Positions 15,846 to 24,414 of a DNA stretch of 64,000 bases are shown piece by piece; position 1 is the stretch's first letter; every line of letters begins with the position of its first letter. Both the position numbers and the translations under genes were made by a program. The stretch is taken from contig JAEZEI010000021.1 of assembly GCA_023417815.1 (NCBI GenBank), forward strand, positions 186,001-250,000, written 5' to 3'. This DNA is from Bacteroidota bacterium (GTDB lineage: Bacteria; Bacteroidota; Bacteroidia; Chitinophagales; Chitinophagaceae). The notes beneath the pieces were generated by a model, which was given only the letters and a program-made list of their open reading frames with translations, did no database searches and had not been told where the DNA came from.

Positions 15846-17723
15846 ATGAAAGGCGCATTAACCTGGTTCTTCTTGTCTCTCCTGTTCATTGCTCCATCCC
15901 TTGCTCAAAAGAAGGACCTGGCCATCATTGATTCGCTTGTGAGATCCCTGCCGGCGATGATGAGAAGTGATGAAGCCAGGGCGCACAAAATGATAGATGA
16001 ACTTGAACACCTCTCAAAAATAAACGGGCATGTACACGGGCTGGTGAATGTAAGCTTCAACAGGGCGTGGTTAAGTTACCGGAAGCAGCCTGCCGATTCA
16101 GCGATCCGTAAGATAGACAGCGCCCTGAAACATATCCCGGGCATTCAGGAGGATACCATCCTTGCAAAGTTCTATATACTCCGCGGCCAGTCGTATGTGA
16201 AAAAAACAGAGATGGACAATGCAATGGGGGATTTCAACAAGGCAATGCAGATCGCTGAAAAAAGAAATGATCATGAAACGAAGACCGGTGTGCTGATCTC
16301 CGTTGGCTGGGCTTTTATGGAAACGTCACGGTTCAAAGAAGCTATCGGTTTTTTTAACGAAGCGCTCAGGCTGAATCCATCTCCAGATTTCAGTCACCGT
16401 GCCGTTCTGCTTTGTAACATAGCCGCCTGCCATAACACTACGGGTAATTTCAGGGCGGCCGAAGAGTTCGCGCAATCTGCCATTGCCGCCGCACGCAGGA
16501 CCAACAATAATATCGATCTCGCGAACGGCTTGCAGATCCTTGCCCGCAGCCATTACCAGCAAGGCAGGCTGGAAGAGGCGATAAGGATACAGAAAGAGGC
16601 TTCCGAATTAAGAAAACTCGTATCCGATCCTGCCATGCTTGCCGCTGATTACCTGCAACTGGCAGATATGTATATTAAGAACAACCAGCCGCAGCTTGCC
16701 ATCAAATTCGGGAAAGAGGCGGAGGCGTTAAGCCATAGTCATTCCAATATCCTTAAATTATCAGATGCATTTGGCATCCTGGCATCTGCATACGAGGCTG
16801 CCGGTGATTATGAGAATGCATATCATTACCAGACCCGGCTGTTGAATCAAAAAGACAGCCTGGCCTTTGAAAATTATAACCAGGCCCTTGCGCAGATGCA
16901 GGTTAAATATGAAACCGCAAAACAGGCAGCAGAGAACCTTCTCCTAAAACAGGAGAACCTGCAGTCACGCCTCACTAATGTAAGCCAGCAAAGATGGCTG
17001 ATCATTCTTGGTGCCGTGCTCTTGCTGATCATAGCTTCTGCAATTTATTCTGCGAAGCTCTTCAAGGGCAGGTATGCCACCAGGCTGGCGCGTGAACAGT
17101 TAAGGGCACAGGAAATGCGGGCAATGGCAATAATGGAAGCAGAGGAAAAAGAAAGGAGGCGGATAGCCGCGGACCTGCATGACGGTATCGGGCAGACGAT
17201 CGCAGCAGCATCCATGCATATCAATAAGACCATCCGTGGAGAGAATTCCCTGGAACAGGCAGAAGCTTTCATAAACCAGGCGGGCAGGGAAGTAAGGGCA
17301 CTATCCCACCAGGTTACACCCGACCTGTTACTTCATCATGGAATTGAAACCGCCATGGAAAAGGCGATAAACCAGCTTAATGAAGCGAATGACCAGGTAA
17401 GGTTCAGGCTGTTCGCACATAAGGAGGCGGAAATGAATGACATGGCTGCACTTACACTTTACCGTTGTTTCCAGGAACTAAGTACAAATATTATAAAGCA
17501 TTCCAATGCGCAAAACGTAAATGTATCGCTAAATTTAACCGGCGATGAACAACAGATGATCGTGGAGGATGACGGAAAGGGTTTTGATACCAGCTCTGTG
17601 AATAAAGGCCTGGGCCTTCACAATCTTGAAAACAGGGTGAAGTTATTCGGGGGCTCAATGGTGATTGACAGCACCCCGGGCAAGGGAACAACAACGATAA
17701 TAACCTTATCGAATGCAACCTGA
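15846..17723 (+). CDS. TPR-containing sensor histidine kinase (HisKA_3 type)
   Basis: 625 residues with a signal peptide (cleavage near residue 20), an extracytoplasmic array of TPR-like repeats to about 340, a short coiled coil, one membrane helix (about 382-404) and a cytoplasmic HisKA_3/HATPase_c module. The phospho-acceptor is His445 in ADLHDGIGQ, and the ATP lid carries DDGKGF and GLGLHNLENR. This is the common Bacteroidota form in which a periplasmic TPR array is the sensor. The NarL-type regulator gene follows after 2 nt and is the obvious partner. The signal is unknown. Confidence 0.93.
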   Translation: MKGALTWFFLSLLFIAPSLAQKKDLAIIDSLVRSLPAMMRSDEARAHKMIDELEHLSKINGHVHGLVNVSFNRAWLSYRKQPADSAIRKIDSALKHIPGIQEDTILAKFYILRGQSYVKKTEMDNAMGDFNKAMQIAEKRNDHETKTGVLISVGWAFMETSRFKEAIGFFNEALRLNPSPDFSHRAVLLCNIAACHNTTGNFRAAEEFAQSAIAAARRTNNNIDLANGLQILARSHYQQGRLEEAIRIQKEASELRKLVSDPAMLAADYLQLADMYIKNNQPQLAIKFGKEAEALSHSHSNILKLSDAFGILASAYEAAGDYENAYHYQTRLLNQKDSLAFENYNQALAQMQVKYETAKQAAENLLLKQENLQSRLTNVSQQRWLIILGAVLLLIIASAIYSAKLFKGRYATRLAREQLRAQEMRAMAIMEAEEKERRRIAADLHDGIGQTIAAASMHINKTIRGENSLEQAEAFINQAGREVRALSHQVTPDLLLHHGIETAMEKAINQLNEANDQVRFRLFAHKEAEMNDMAALTLYRCFQELSTNIIKHSNAQNVNVSLNLTGDEQQMIVEDDGKGFDTSSVNKGLGLHNLENRVKLFGGSMVIDSTPGKGTTTIITLSNAT

Positions 17724-17725
17724 TT

Positions 17726-18358
17726 ATGGAAAGAATTAGCGTTTTACTGGTTGATGATCATGATATATTAATGGATGGTATAGAATCCATTTTAAAGGAT
17801 GCGTCCATAATTGTTGCCGGCAAGGCAGATTCGGCTACCAGTGCAGAACTCATGATCCCTGAACTGAAGCCCCACCTTGTATTGACCGACATCAGTATGG
17901 GAGAGATCTCCGGGATCGAATTCACACGGACCATTACTGAAAAATGGCCGCTTACCCGGGTGATCATACTCACCATGCACGACGATCCCCAATATATTGA
18001 TGCATGCATAAAGGCAGGTGCGGCAGGATACCTTTTGAAGAATGTAAAACAGGAAGAACTCTTTGAAGCCATCCGTACTGTAATGGCCGGTGAACAATAT
18101 ATACAGCGTTCGCTGGTGGGTTCCTATACCAGGGCCATCCAGAAGAAGCGCGAAGCAGAGGAGAAAAGCCCGCTTTCTCCAAGAGAGATAGAGATCATCA
18201 GGCTTATAGCGGAAGACCTGACAAGTAATGAAATTAGCAAGAGACTTTTTCTTTCTGAACACACGATAGATACTCACCGGAAAAATATCGCCCGCAAAAC
18301 CGGAACACGCTCGGTACTGGCATTGGTAAAGTATGCCAGGGATAATAACCTGCTTTAA
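17726..18358 (+). CDS. NarL/FixJ family response regulator, partner of the TPR kinase
   Basis: 210 residues: receiver domain with acidic pocket Asp10/Asp11, phospho-acceptor Asp55 (LTDISMG), and Lys105 in GYLLKN; then a LuxR-type helix-turn-helix opening with LSPREIEIIRLIAEDLT and ending near the C-terminus. It starts 2 nt after the kinase stop, so the pair forms one operon. The target genes are not evident; the secreted repeat protein that follows is separated by 60 nt and could be one, but no site supports this. Confidence 0.95.
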   Translation: MERISVLLVDDHDILMDGIESILKDASIIVAGKADSATSAELMIPELKPHLVLTDISMGEISGIEFTRTITEKWPLTRVIILTMHDDPQYIDACIKAGAAGYLLKNVKQEELFEAIRTVMAGEQYIQRSLVGSYTRAIQKKREAEEKSPLSPREIEIIRLIAEDLTSNEISKRLFLSEHTIDTHRKNIARKTGTRSVLALVKYARDNNLL

Positions 18359-18418
18359 ATACCCTTTGGACGGTATTGCCTGAAAATCCGCATGATCATT
18401 TATTTGTGCAACTAAAAG

Positions 18419-19144
18419 ATGCAACAAATGAACAGAATGATCAACATCAGAATCGCAATCCTTACTTCTATCCTGCTTTTTGTACTGTCTTCATTCGACA
18501 CTGCGGCCCAATCGAAAGACGAAGTGATCAAGGCAAGCTATTTCGTGGCCTTTGGACGTTATCCTAACAGTGGAGAAATGACCTACTGGCGCCAACAGGT
18601 GGGAAGCCGCTCCATCAAGGATATGGTAAACCTGCACAGGGATTTCATCAGGTCGAACCAGTATGAGCGCGAACAAACCATCAGGCGTTCTTACATGGAT
18701 GCATTCGGATGGCAACCCAGCTCCGACGAAGTAAAATACTGGAGCGGCCAGAACAGGACCTACGCCGACCTGGTTTCAAATCATATCAATAACTGGCTGA
18801 ATATCTATAAAGACAAAAAAGAACAGGTGATAAAACAATCCTATCAAAAAGTATTCAGCAGGAACCCTACATCTGCCGAAGTAAAATACTGGATGGGACA
18901 GCCAACATACAGCTTTGTTCAGCTTGTTGCCATGCATACTACGTGGAAGCAGCAAAATCAATCCAGCTCAAAGATGACAAAGGTTTCACCATACCTGAAT
19001 AAGAACGGGATCAGCACCGACCAGTTAACCTCCAATGCCATAAGTGGTGTTATTTCAGCAGGCGGACTGAACCTTGTTGCACCGGGCACTAATGTTATAT
19101 CTGCCGGTGGTGGAAATGTAGTGTCGGCTGGCGGACTTAATTAA
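18419..19144 (+). CDS. Exported protein with three tandem DUF4214-like repeats
   Basis: 241 residues. A signal peptide (to about residue 31, TAAQ) is followed by three tandem units of about 50 residues, each with the pattern SY-x4-FGR/SRxP-x3-E-x2-YW (YFVAFGRYPNSGEMTYW, YMDAFGWQPSSDEVKYW, YQKVFSRNPTSAEVKYW). This resembles the DUF4214 repeat found in secreted and surface proteins. The C-terminal 35 residues are Gly/Asn/Val-rich with the reiterated phrase SAGG. A start at the second ATG (18428) is also possible. The function is unknown. A strong terminator follows. Confidence 0.75.
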   Translation: MQQMNRMINIRIAILTSILLFVLSSFDTAAQSKDEVIKASYFVAFGRYPNSGEMTYWRQQVGSRSIKDMVNLHRDFIRSNQYEREQTIRRSYMDAFGWQPSSDEVKYWSGQNRTYADLVSNHINNWLNIYKDKKEQVIKQSYQKVFSRNPTSAEVKYWMGQPTYSFVQLVAMHTTWKQQNQSSSKMTKVSPYLNKNGISTDQLTSNAISGVISAGGLNLVAPGTNVISAGGGNVVSAGGLN

Positions 19145-19190
19145 AGATCGTTTACCAAAACAAACCATCCATAATGGATGATTACCTCAG

Positions 19191-19214
19191 GGGCTGCTAT
19201 GCAGCCCTTTTTTT
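19191..19214 (+). terminator. Rho-independent terminator after the DUF4214-like gene
   Basis: Stem GGGCTGC (19191-19197) / GCAGCCC (19201-19207), loop TAT, followed by seven T residues. Confidence 0.92.
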
Positions 19215-19227
19215 GACGGGTGGAAAT

Positions 19228-19251
19228 AAAAAAGCCCTTCTTAAGAAGGGC
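19228..19251 (-). terminator. Terminator of the tRNA-Leu genes
   Basis: On the minus strand the palindrome GCCCTTC-TTAA-GAAGGGC (19234-19251) is followed by six T residues (19228-19233). It sits 5 nt beyond the 3' end of tRNA-Leu(GAG). Confidence 0.9.
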
Positions 19252-19255
19252 CGGG

Positions 19256-19339
19256 TGCGGCAAAGGAGATTCGAACTCCCACGCCCGTTAAGGCGCTACC
19301 ACCTCAAGGTAGTGCGTCTACCAATTTCGCCATCGCCGC
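19256..19339 (-). tRNA. tRNA-Leu (anticodon GAG)
   Basis: 84 nt with a 7-bp acceptor stem GCGGCGA/TTGCCGC, anticodon stem CTACC/GGTAG around loop TTGAGGT (anticodon GAG), a long variable arm typical of tRNA-Leu, and a GTTCGAATC T-loop region. Discriminator A at 19256; CCA is not encoded. It is 4 nt downstream of tRNA-Leu(UAA). Confidence 0.95.
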
Positions 19340-19343
19340 AAAG

Positions 19344-19429
19344 TACCCGGGATGGGAGTTGAACCCACACTCGCATTGCTGCGAACAGGATTTTAAGTCC
19401 TGCGTGTCTACCAATTCCACCACCCGGGT
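19344..19429 (-). tRNA. tRNA-Leu (anticodon UAA)
   Basis: 86 nt, acceptor stem ACCCGGG/CCCGGGT, anticodon stem CAGGA/TCCTG around loop CTTAAAA (anticodon TAA), long variable arm, T-loop GTTCAACTC. Discriminator A at 19344; CCA is not encoded. Position 1 is A rather than the more usual G. Confidence 0.95.
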
Positions 19430-19442
19430 GACACGATTAATG

Positions 19443-19467
19443 AAAAAAAATCCCGACTAGGTCGGGA
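19443..19467 (-). terminator. Terminator between tRNA-Gly and the tRNA-Leu pair
   Basis: The minus strand has stem TCCCGAC/GTCGGGA (19451-19467) with loop CTA followed by eight T residues (19443-19450). It separates tRNA-Gly from the downstream tRNA-Leu genes, so those need readthrough or their own promoter. Confidence 0.9.
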
Positions 19468-19478
19468 TGATTTCGCTG

Positions 19479-19551
<73 letters not shown>

Positions 19552-19586
19552 ATAAATGATAAGAACTACTTCGTTTTTTGGGATGG

Positions 19587-19619
19587 CAAAAATAAGAATT
19601 GTTGCTCCAAAAAAACAAA
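19587..19619 (-). promoter_or_regulatory. Promoter of tRNA-Gly (TTTG-N21-TATTTTTG)
   Basis: On the minus strand, TTTG (19616-19619) and TATTTTTG (19587-19594) are 21 nt apart, matching the Bacteroidota consensus TTTG-N19/21-TANNTTTG. Transcription would begin around 19580, about 29 nt before the tRNA-Gly 5' end. Confidence 0.8.
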
Positions 19620-19624
19620 CTTTT

Positions 19625-19828
19625 TTATTTATACTTTGGATCGTACATGGTATTCTCCGGAATGCTCACCTCGGGTTTTCCTTTGTACCTGTGGGTGTAA
19701 AGCCCATAGCATCCGCCTAATACAAATGCAAGGATCACAAATACCTGCGTGTAAAAAAGAAAGCGTGAGGAAGATACCCAGTTGTGTGCAAAATCCTTAT
19801 GGCTGGTATCTATAACTTCTTGTTCCAT
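19625..19828 (-). CDS. Small single-pass membrane protein of unknown function
   Basis: 67 residues: polar N-terminus, one membrane helix (about 23-45, FLFYTQVFVILAFVLGGCYG) and a 20-residue hydrophilic tail. I do not recognise the family. Two observations favour a real gene: it lies between genes on the same strand with little waste, and a TATTTTTG -7 box on the minus strand (19846-19853) is 18 nt upstream of its ATG. Confidence 0.6.
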   Translation of the reverse strand: MEQEVIDTSHKDFAHNWVSSSRFLFYTQVFVILAFVLGGCYGLYTHRYKGKPEVSIPENTMYDPKYK

Positions 19829-19874
19829 GTGCTGAATTTTCCGGGCAAAAATAAGCCCTTCGCTTCAAAAAAAT

Positions 19875-20912
19875 TTATTTGTCTTTAACAATTTCGGAAA
19901 AGGTTTTCTTTCCGCGGATAAAGTAGTCCCATATCACCAAACCATTATAATATCCCTCCCTGCTATGGTCGCTTCCTTTCAACCCACGGTTATTTCTTCG
20001 CCAACGCAGGTAATCCCTGTTACCCTTCCACACAGCCTTTAAATAACCTTTATCACCCGACATGAATTCCTTCATCCCGGCAACCAGGTTAAGCAGTAAA
20101 CGTAAAGAAATCTTCCACCACCGAACAGATGATGGTAAGTTCTTATGCATCATTACGAGGTTGTTCCTGAAATTGAGATAGGTCTTTAAGGAGTCGCCTT
20201 TTGGTAATGTTCCGCCGCCTACATGGTACACCACCGATGCAGGCTGCACAAATATTTTGTAGCCCATCCGCTTCAGTCTCCAGCACAGGTCTATTTCCTC
20301 CTGGTGTGCAAAAAAGGATTCGTCAAAGCCCCCGGCATCATGGAAACATTTCGATTTAATGAACAATGCTGCACCGCTTGCCCAAAAACACGACACCGCA
20401 TCATTATACTGTCCCTTATCCTGTTCACACGTTTCAAAAATGCGCCCCCGCATAAACGGGTATCCCAGCGAATCGATCCAGCCACCGGAGGCGCCTGCAT
20501 ATTCAAATTTATTCTTATCTCCAAAGGCAAGGATCTTTGGCTGGCAGGCCGCAACAGATGCATCGCTCAATACACTCACCACAGGTTCTATCCATCCCGG
20601 CGTTACTTCCACATCGCTGTTCAGCAGTACAAATATTTCAGCATCAACTTCCTTTAATACAGTATTATATCCTTTCGCAAATCCTTCATTGGAAGTGTTC
20701 CTGATGATCCTTATGCCGGGATAATTCGCTGCCATGAATGCAAGAGAATCGTCGGATGAAGCATTATCCGCTACAATGATCTCAAGATCACTGTAGGTAG
20801 ATGCCATTACGGATGGAAGGAATTGTTCCAAAAACTTCCTCCCGTTCCAGTTCAATATCACCACCGCAACTGATGGAACAGGGGACAAAGCAACAAACGG
20901 ATCATTTGTCAT
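19875..20912 (-). CDS. Family 2 glycosyltransferase
   Basis: 345 residues. The N-terminal nucleotide-sugar domain has VAVVILNWNGRKFLEQFLPS (14-33), the IIVADNASSDDS segment (45-56) and the LNSDVEVTPGW metal-binding region (97-107); SCFWASGAALFIK and FDESFFAHQEEIDLCWRLK carry the acceptor/catalytic acidic residues. This is the rhamnosyl/galactosyl-transferase-like GT2 branch used for surface polysaccharides. No membrane anchor is evident except weak amphipathic helices near the C-terminus. Donor and acceptor are unknown, and no other polysaccharide genes are adjacent. Confidence 0.92.
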   Translation of the reverse strand: MTNDPFVALSPVPSVAVVILNWNGRKFLEQFLPSVMASTYSDLEIIVADNASSDDSLAFMAANYPGIRIIRNTSNEGFAKGYNTVLKEVDAEIFVLLNSDVEVTPGWIEPVVSVLSDASVAACQPKILAFGDKNKFEYAGASGGWIDSLGYPFMRGRIFETCEQDKGQYNDAVSCFWASGAALFIKSKCFHDAGGFDESFFAHQEEIDLCWRLKRMGYKIFVQPASVVYHVGGGTLPKGDSLKTYLNFRNNLVMMHKNLPSSVRWWKISLRLLLNLVAGMKEFMSGDKGYLKAVWKGNRDYLRWRRNNRGLKGSDHSREGYYNGLVIWDYFIRGKKTFSEIVKDK

Positions 20913-20927
20913 CGTGAGGCTAAAATA

Positions 20928-21542
20928 CTAAGTAACCAACCATGTAAGCCAGTTTTTATTGATGCGGATCGCTTTCACCACAAGCGGCACATCTCCTGAA
21001 TAAACACTATTGCACACCCACGCTTCTTCAGCATGGTTTATGGAGCGGATATGAATATCTCTGCGGAAATCCAATCCACCCTTCGCATGCCATTTAAATA
21101 CCGATTCCTTGATGCTCCAGCAAAGCGTAAAGAATTCCTCTTCATTCATATTACCCGGGCGTGGAAGGCTTATCTCGTCATCGTTCAGGAATTTTTTCTG
21201 AAGCCGCACCGCCTTTGGAGTGGTGATCTCAATATCTACGCCTACCCTGTTCTCACGGCTAACGATAACGGCAGCATAATCGCCGCAATGCGAAATCGAG
21301 AAATGGAAAGGATCATTGTCAAGGAATGGTCGCCGTGTTTCAGCTATGCGGATCATGTGCAGGGGAAAACCAGGATACAACGTCTGCAAAAGATACCTGC
21401 CTGCAAGATGCTGCAACCGTTTATGCGGGTGGGTGATCTCTCTCTGAAGTACGATATCCTTAAAGAATCCTTCCTCCTCGCTGATATGCCACACCCCAAG
21501 CCGTGTGTACAGGTTGATATTTTGTTGATAAACGAAGGGCAT
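20928..21542 (-). CDS. 4'-phosphopantetheinyl transferase superfamily protein (Sfp-like)
   Basis: 204 residues, Sfp-like two-lobed architecture. The Mg/CoA-binding motif GVDIEI (101-106) and the WSIKESVFK motif (142-150) are both intact, as are HFSISHC (80-86) and KGGLDF (154-159). Such enzymes move phosphopantetheine from CoA to the serine of carrier proteins. The larger Sfp-like size rather than the AcpS type suggests broad specificity. It ends 15 nt before the glycosyltransferase gene on the same strand, but the pairing does not suggest a specific carrier protein. Confidence 0.9.
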   Translation of the reverse strand: MPFVYQQNINLYTRLGVWHISEEEGFFKDIVLQREITHPHKRLQHLAGRYLLQTLYPGFPLHMIRIAETRRPFLDNDPFHFSISHCGDYAAVIVSRENRVGVDIEITTPKAVRLQKKFLNDDEISLPRPGNMNEEEFFTLCWSIKESVFKWHAKGGLDFRRDIHIRSINHAEEAWVCNSVYSGDVPLVVKAIRINKNWLTWLVT

Positions 21543-21614
21543 AATAAAATCCGGGAACCACGGTAATTGACCGGATAATTTAATTTTACAAATAAACGAA
21601 ATAACTAACCAGCT

Positions 21615-22151
21615 ATGATTTTAAGCGACAGGCGCATTCTTGAGGAAATTGATAAAGGCACTATCAAGATCGAACCCTATAAGAGAGAATGCCTGGGAAG
21701 TAACAGTTATGATGTTCACCTCGGCAGGCACCTCGCAGTGTACAACGACATTGAACTCGACGCCAAAAAGCATAACACCATAAAACATTTTGAGATCCCG
21801 GAAGAAGGCATCGTGCTTCATCCGAATGTATTATACCTCGGTGTTACGGAAGAATACACTGAAACCCACAGCCATGTTCCTTTCCTCGAAGGTAAATCCT
21901 CAACAGGGCGCCTCGGCATAGACATTCATGCTACGGCAGGAAAAGGCGATGTAGGTTTTTGCGGGAACTGGACACTGGAGATCTCTGTAAAACAACCGGT
22001 GCGCGTATACCGCGGAATGCCCGTAGGACAGCTCATTTACTTCCCGGTGGAAGGGGAGATAGAAATAAAATACAACCAGAAGAAAAATGCCAAGTACAGC
22101 GGGCAACCGGATAAACCCGTTGAAAGTATGATGTGGAAGAATTCATTTTAG
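21615..22151 (+). CDS. dcd: dCTP deaminase
   Basis: 178 residues, the usual length. It deaminates dCTP to dUTP, feeding dTMP synthesis. Motifs: ILSDRRILEEIDKG at the N-terminus, the LGSNSYDVHLG strand (28-37), and EGKSSTGRLG (92-101), followed by the conserved NWTLEIS strand with the catalytic Glu region near 122. The next gene starts 9 nt downstream on the same strand. Confidence 0.96.
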   Translation: MILSDRRILEEIDKGTIKIEPYKRECLGSNSYDVHLGRHLAVYNDIELDAKKHNTIKHFEIPEEGIVLHPNVLYLGVTEEYTETHSHVPFLEGKSSTGRLGIDIHATAGKGDVGFCGNWTLEISVKQPVRVYRGMPVGQLIYFPVEGEIEIKYNQKKNAKYSGQPDKPVESMMWKNSF

Positions 22152-22160
22152 ACGCCGTAT

Positions 22161-23222
22161 ATGAAATATATATTTTGCATCCTTCTCTTTTTACTCCCCG
22201 GGATATTGCCTGCACAATCCCGCGCCGACAGCATGCTGAATTTCATGCGCTCAAATCCTGCAAAGTTTGCGGTATACCTTGTGCGCAACGACACTGTTCT
22301 GGCAAAACATAACGAGAACAGGAAAATGCCCCTCGCAAGCACGGTCAAGATACTGGTGGCGGTGGAATTCGCGAAGCAGGCAGGCGCAAACGTTATTGAC
22401 CCCGAAGAAATGGTTCCGGTAAGCGCACTCGATAAATACTACATTCCCTTTACGGACGGGAATGCACATCCCATGTGGAAGCAGTTCGAGGAAAGAAGAG
22501 GACATATAAAGAACGACAGCATTTCCCTTATGAATGTGGCCCGCGGCATGACCATGTTCAGCAGCAATGCAAATACGGATTACCTTATAGAGCGGCTGGG
22601 ACTCGACAATGTGAACAACAATACAAGACTGTTCGGGTTAAAGGATCATACTCCCGTGTATCCCGTTGTTGCTTCTCTTTTCGTTTATCAAAACCCGAAG
22701 AACAGGAAGGAAGAGCAGATCATTAAGGATATCCGCAAACTTTCCGATGAGCAGTATGCAAGATTCATTTACGGGATACATATGGCATTGCGGAACGACA
22801 CTGTTCTTAAACCGAAGTTCCGCCCGATGGACCTTACGCTAAATATGCAGCGCGCATGGAGCGACCGGCTGCCTGCTTCCACCGTGAGATCTTATGCTCA
22901 TATAGCATCTTCACTGAACAACCGCAGGTACTTCGACCAGGATACCTACGGAGTTATCGCCGAGATCCTAGAATTCATTATGGAAAACCCTGCAAATGCA
23001 AAATGGCTGAAGCATGCCGGCATGAAGGGAGGAAGTACTAACTGGGTGCTCACCAAAACCATGTATGCGACCACTAAGGAGGGCAACAGGTTCGAGCTTG
23101 CCTATTTCTTCAACGATCTTACACAGGAAGAGAACAATATGCTTTCAGCATGGATGAACGACTTTGAACTTGCCATTCTCACCAGGCCCGACTTCGTGAA
23201 AAAAGTGATGGATACCTGGTGA
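22161..23222 (+). CDS. Exported serine hydrolase of the beta-lactamase/PBP fold
   Basis: 353 residues with a signal peptide (cleavage near LPAQ, residue 19). The three serine-acylase motifs are present: STVK (60-63), SSN (134-136) and KGGS (289-292) in place of KTG. The Ser-Asn-Lys triad spacing matches class A beta-lactamases, but I see no Omega-loop ExxLN, so hydrolysis of beta-lactams is doubtful. A periplasmic esterase or peptidase role is as likely. It follows dcd by 9 nt and ends directly against the convergent DUF3810 stop. Confidence 0.8.
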   Translation: MKYIFCILLFLLPGILPAQSRADSMLNFMRSNPAKFAVYLVRNDTVLAKHNENRKMPLASTVKILVAVEFAKQAGANVIDPEEMVPVSALDKYYIPFTDGNAHPMWKQFEERRGHIKNDSISLMNVARGMTMFSSNANTDYLIERLGLDNVNNNTRLFGLKDHTPVYPVVASLFVYQNPKNRKEEQIIKDIRKLSDEQYARFIYGIHMALRNDTVLKPKFRPMDLTLNMQRAWSDRLPASTVRSYAHIASSLNNRRYFDQDTYGVIAEILEFIMENPANAKWLKHAGMKGGSTNWVLTKTMYATTKEGNRFELAYFFNDLTQEENNMLSAWMNDFELAILTRPDFVKKVMDTW

Positions 23223-24344
23223 TCAAAGCGCGCCATCGCGTTTGTATAATGCAATGATAAATCCGGTGACCTCATCATAGGTAAGCATCCCCCTCGGCTG
23301 CTGGTTTCTTTCGAGGAATTTTCCATACAACAACCGGAAGTAGGGCTCTACAGGGTTGCGGTGCCGTGCGGCGAACGCATACCACTCTTCCAGGTGGCCA
23401 TGAACCTTTTTACTGAGCGACCTACGGTGTACCCTGCCAAGTGTGGTGTCGATCCTGGAAAGGCTCCTGTTCGCATAAATGAACAGGTCGAGGTAAACGG
23501 AATATTGCAGCAACGGATCGTTCGAATTTGCAGCAGCGAGATAGCCAACAAAATTTGCTTCATTTTCTTTTGCAAAACCAAGCTGGTGTGCCACCTCATG
23601 GCAGGCAGTATACGGAAGCAGGAATTTTGGGTAACTGGTGCAAACCTGTGCTTCTCCTGTAAACGGATTATAATAACCTGTAAACCCCGCATAACTCCCG
23701 ATGACCGTGAACAGGCTGGGCTTGGAAGAAGGATGACCCAGCTTCATAAAAGGATACTTCATTTCCGCTATGCGATAAGCACCACTCACTTTTTTAAAAA
23801 GCTGCCGGTCATCCGGGTAGGTTGCCGGTAGCCTTTCACGATAATAATTCACCTTATCAATGAGGACACAGGAAACCTCTTCCAGTTCCGCGAAGGAATA
23901 CGGCCTGATATCCAGCCCGATCTTATCAGCAACCGTACTTCTGTTATAGTTCAGTCCCCATACCAGGTTAAAAAAGATATAGAAGAGAAGCAGGGTATTG
24001 ATATAGGAAACCGATCTTCGCATGGTTCCCCGCCAGGTGAATTCCCTGGAACCTCTCCGGAAGCCGCCCACCTTTTTGATGACCCTGTAAATTATATATG
24101 TCACCGCAGCTACATATAATATATCTCCAATGCTGAAAGGCAGCCAGCCGGTGGCAGCCCTGAAAACGGAAGAAAGCTGCTCATAGAAACGGGTGCTGTA
24201 ATACCGCTCAACCCTTTGAGGATCAAAGCTGAAGAAATGAATGAATATAGCGGTACAGAGAAAAAAAGCCGTTCTTACCCCACCGGATTTCCAAAACATG
24301 GAATAAAAATAGGGAATGAGGCTCGCGATAGCCGGAAAACCCAT
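23223..24344 (-). CDS. DUF3810 membrane protein with a zinc-protease HExxH motif
   Basis: 373 residues from the ATG at 24344. An upstream ATG (24386) would overlap the -7 box of the divergent gene. Three hydrophobic segments lie in the first 130 residues, followed by a soluble region containing HEVAHQLGFAKENEANF (HEVAH at 249-253), a gluzincin-like signature with a plausible third ligand Glu in the KENEAN segment. This matches the Bacteroidota DUF3810 family, whose function is undescribed. The stop abuts that of the convergent serine hydrolase gene. Confidence 0.85.
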   Translation of the reverse strand: MGFPAIASLIPYFYSMFWKSGGVRTAFFLCTAIFIHFFSFDPQRVERYYSTRFYEQLSSVFRAATGWLPFSIGDILYVAAVTYIIYRVIKKVGGFRRGSREFTWRGTMRRSVSYINTLLLFYIFFNLVWGLNYNRSTVADKIGLDIRPYSFAELEEVSCVLIDKVNYYRERLPATYPDDRQLFKKVSGAYRIAEMKYPFMKLGHPSSKPSLFTVIGSYAGFTGYYNPFTGEAQVCTSYPKFLLPYTACHEVAHQLGFAKENEANFVGYLAAANSNDPLLQYSVYLDLFIYANRSLSRIDTTLGRVHRRSLSKKVHGHLEEWYAFAARHRNPVEPYFRLLYGKFLERNQQPRGMLTYDEVTGFIIALYKRDGAL

Positions 24345-24385
24345 TAAATTTTGCAATATAAAGCAGGAAAACCGGCAAAAAAGCA

Positions 24386-24393
24386 TACCTTTG
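24386..24393 (+). promoter_or_regulatory. -7 box TACCTTTG upstream of the yceD-like gene
   Basis: Exact TANNTTTG match 21 nt before the ATG at 24415. No TTTG at the expected -33 position. Confidence 0.5.
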
Positions 24394-24414
24394 CCGTCCT
24401 TTAAACTGAACCCG

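Noticed and set aside
22161..23222. Class A beta-lactamase resistance gene
   Set aside because: STVK and SSN are present, but the third motif is KGGS and no Glu166-type Omega-loop motif is visible.
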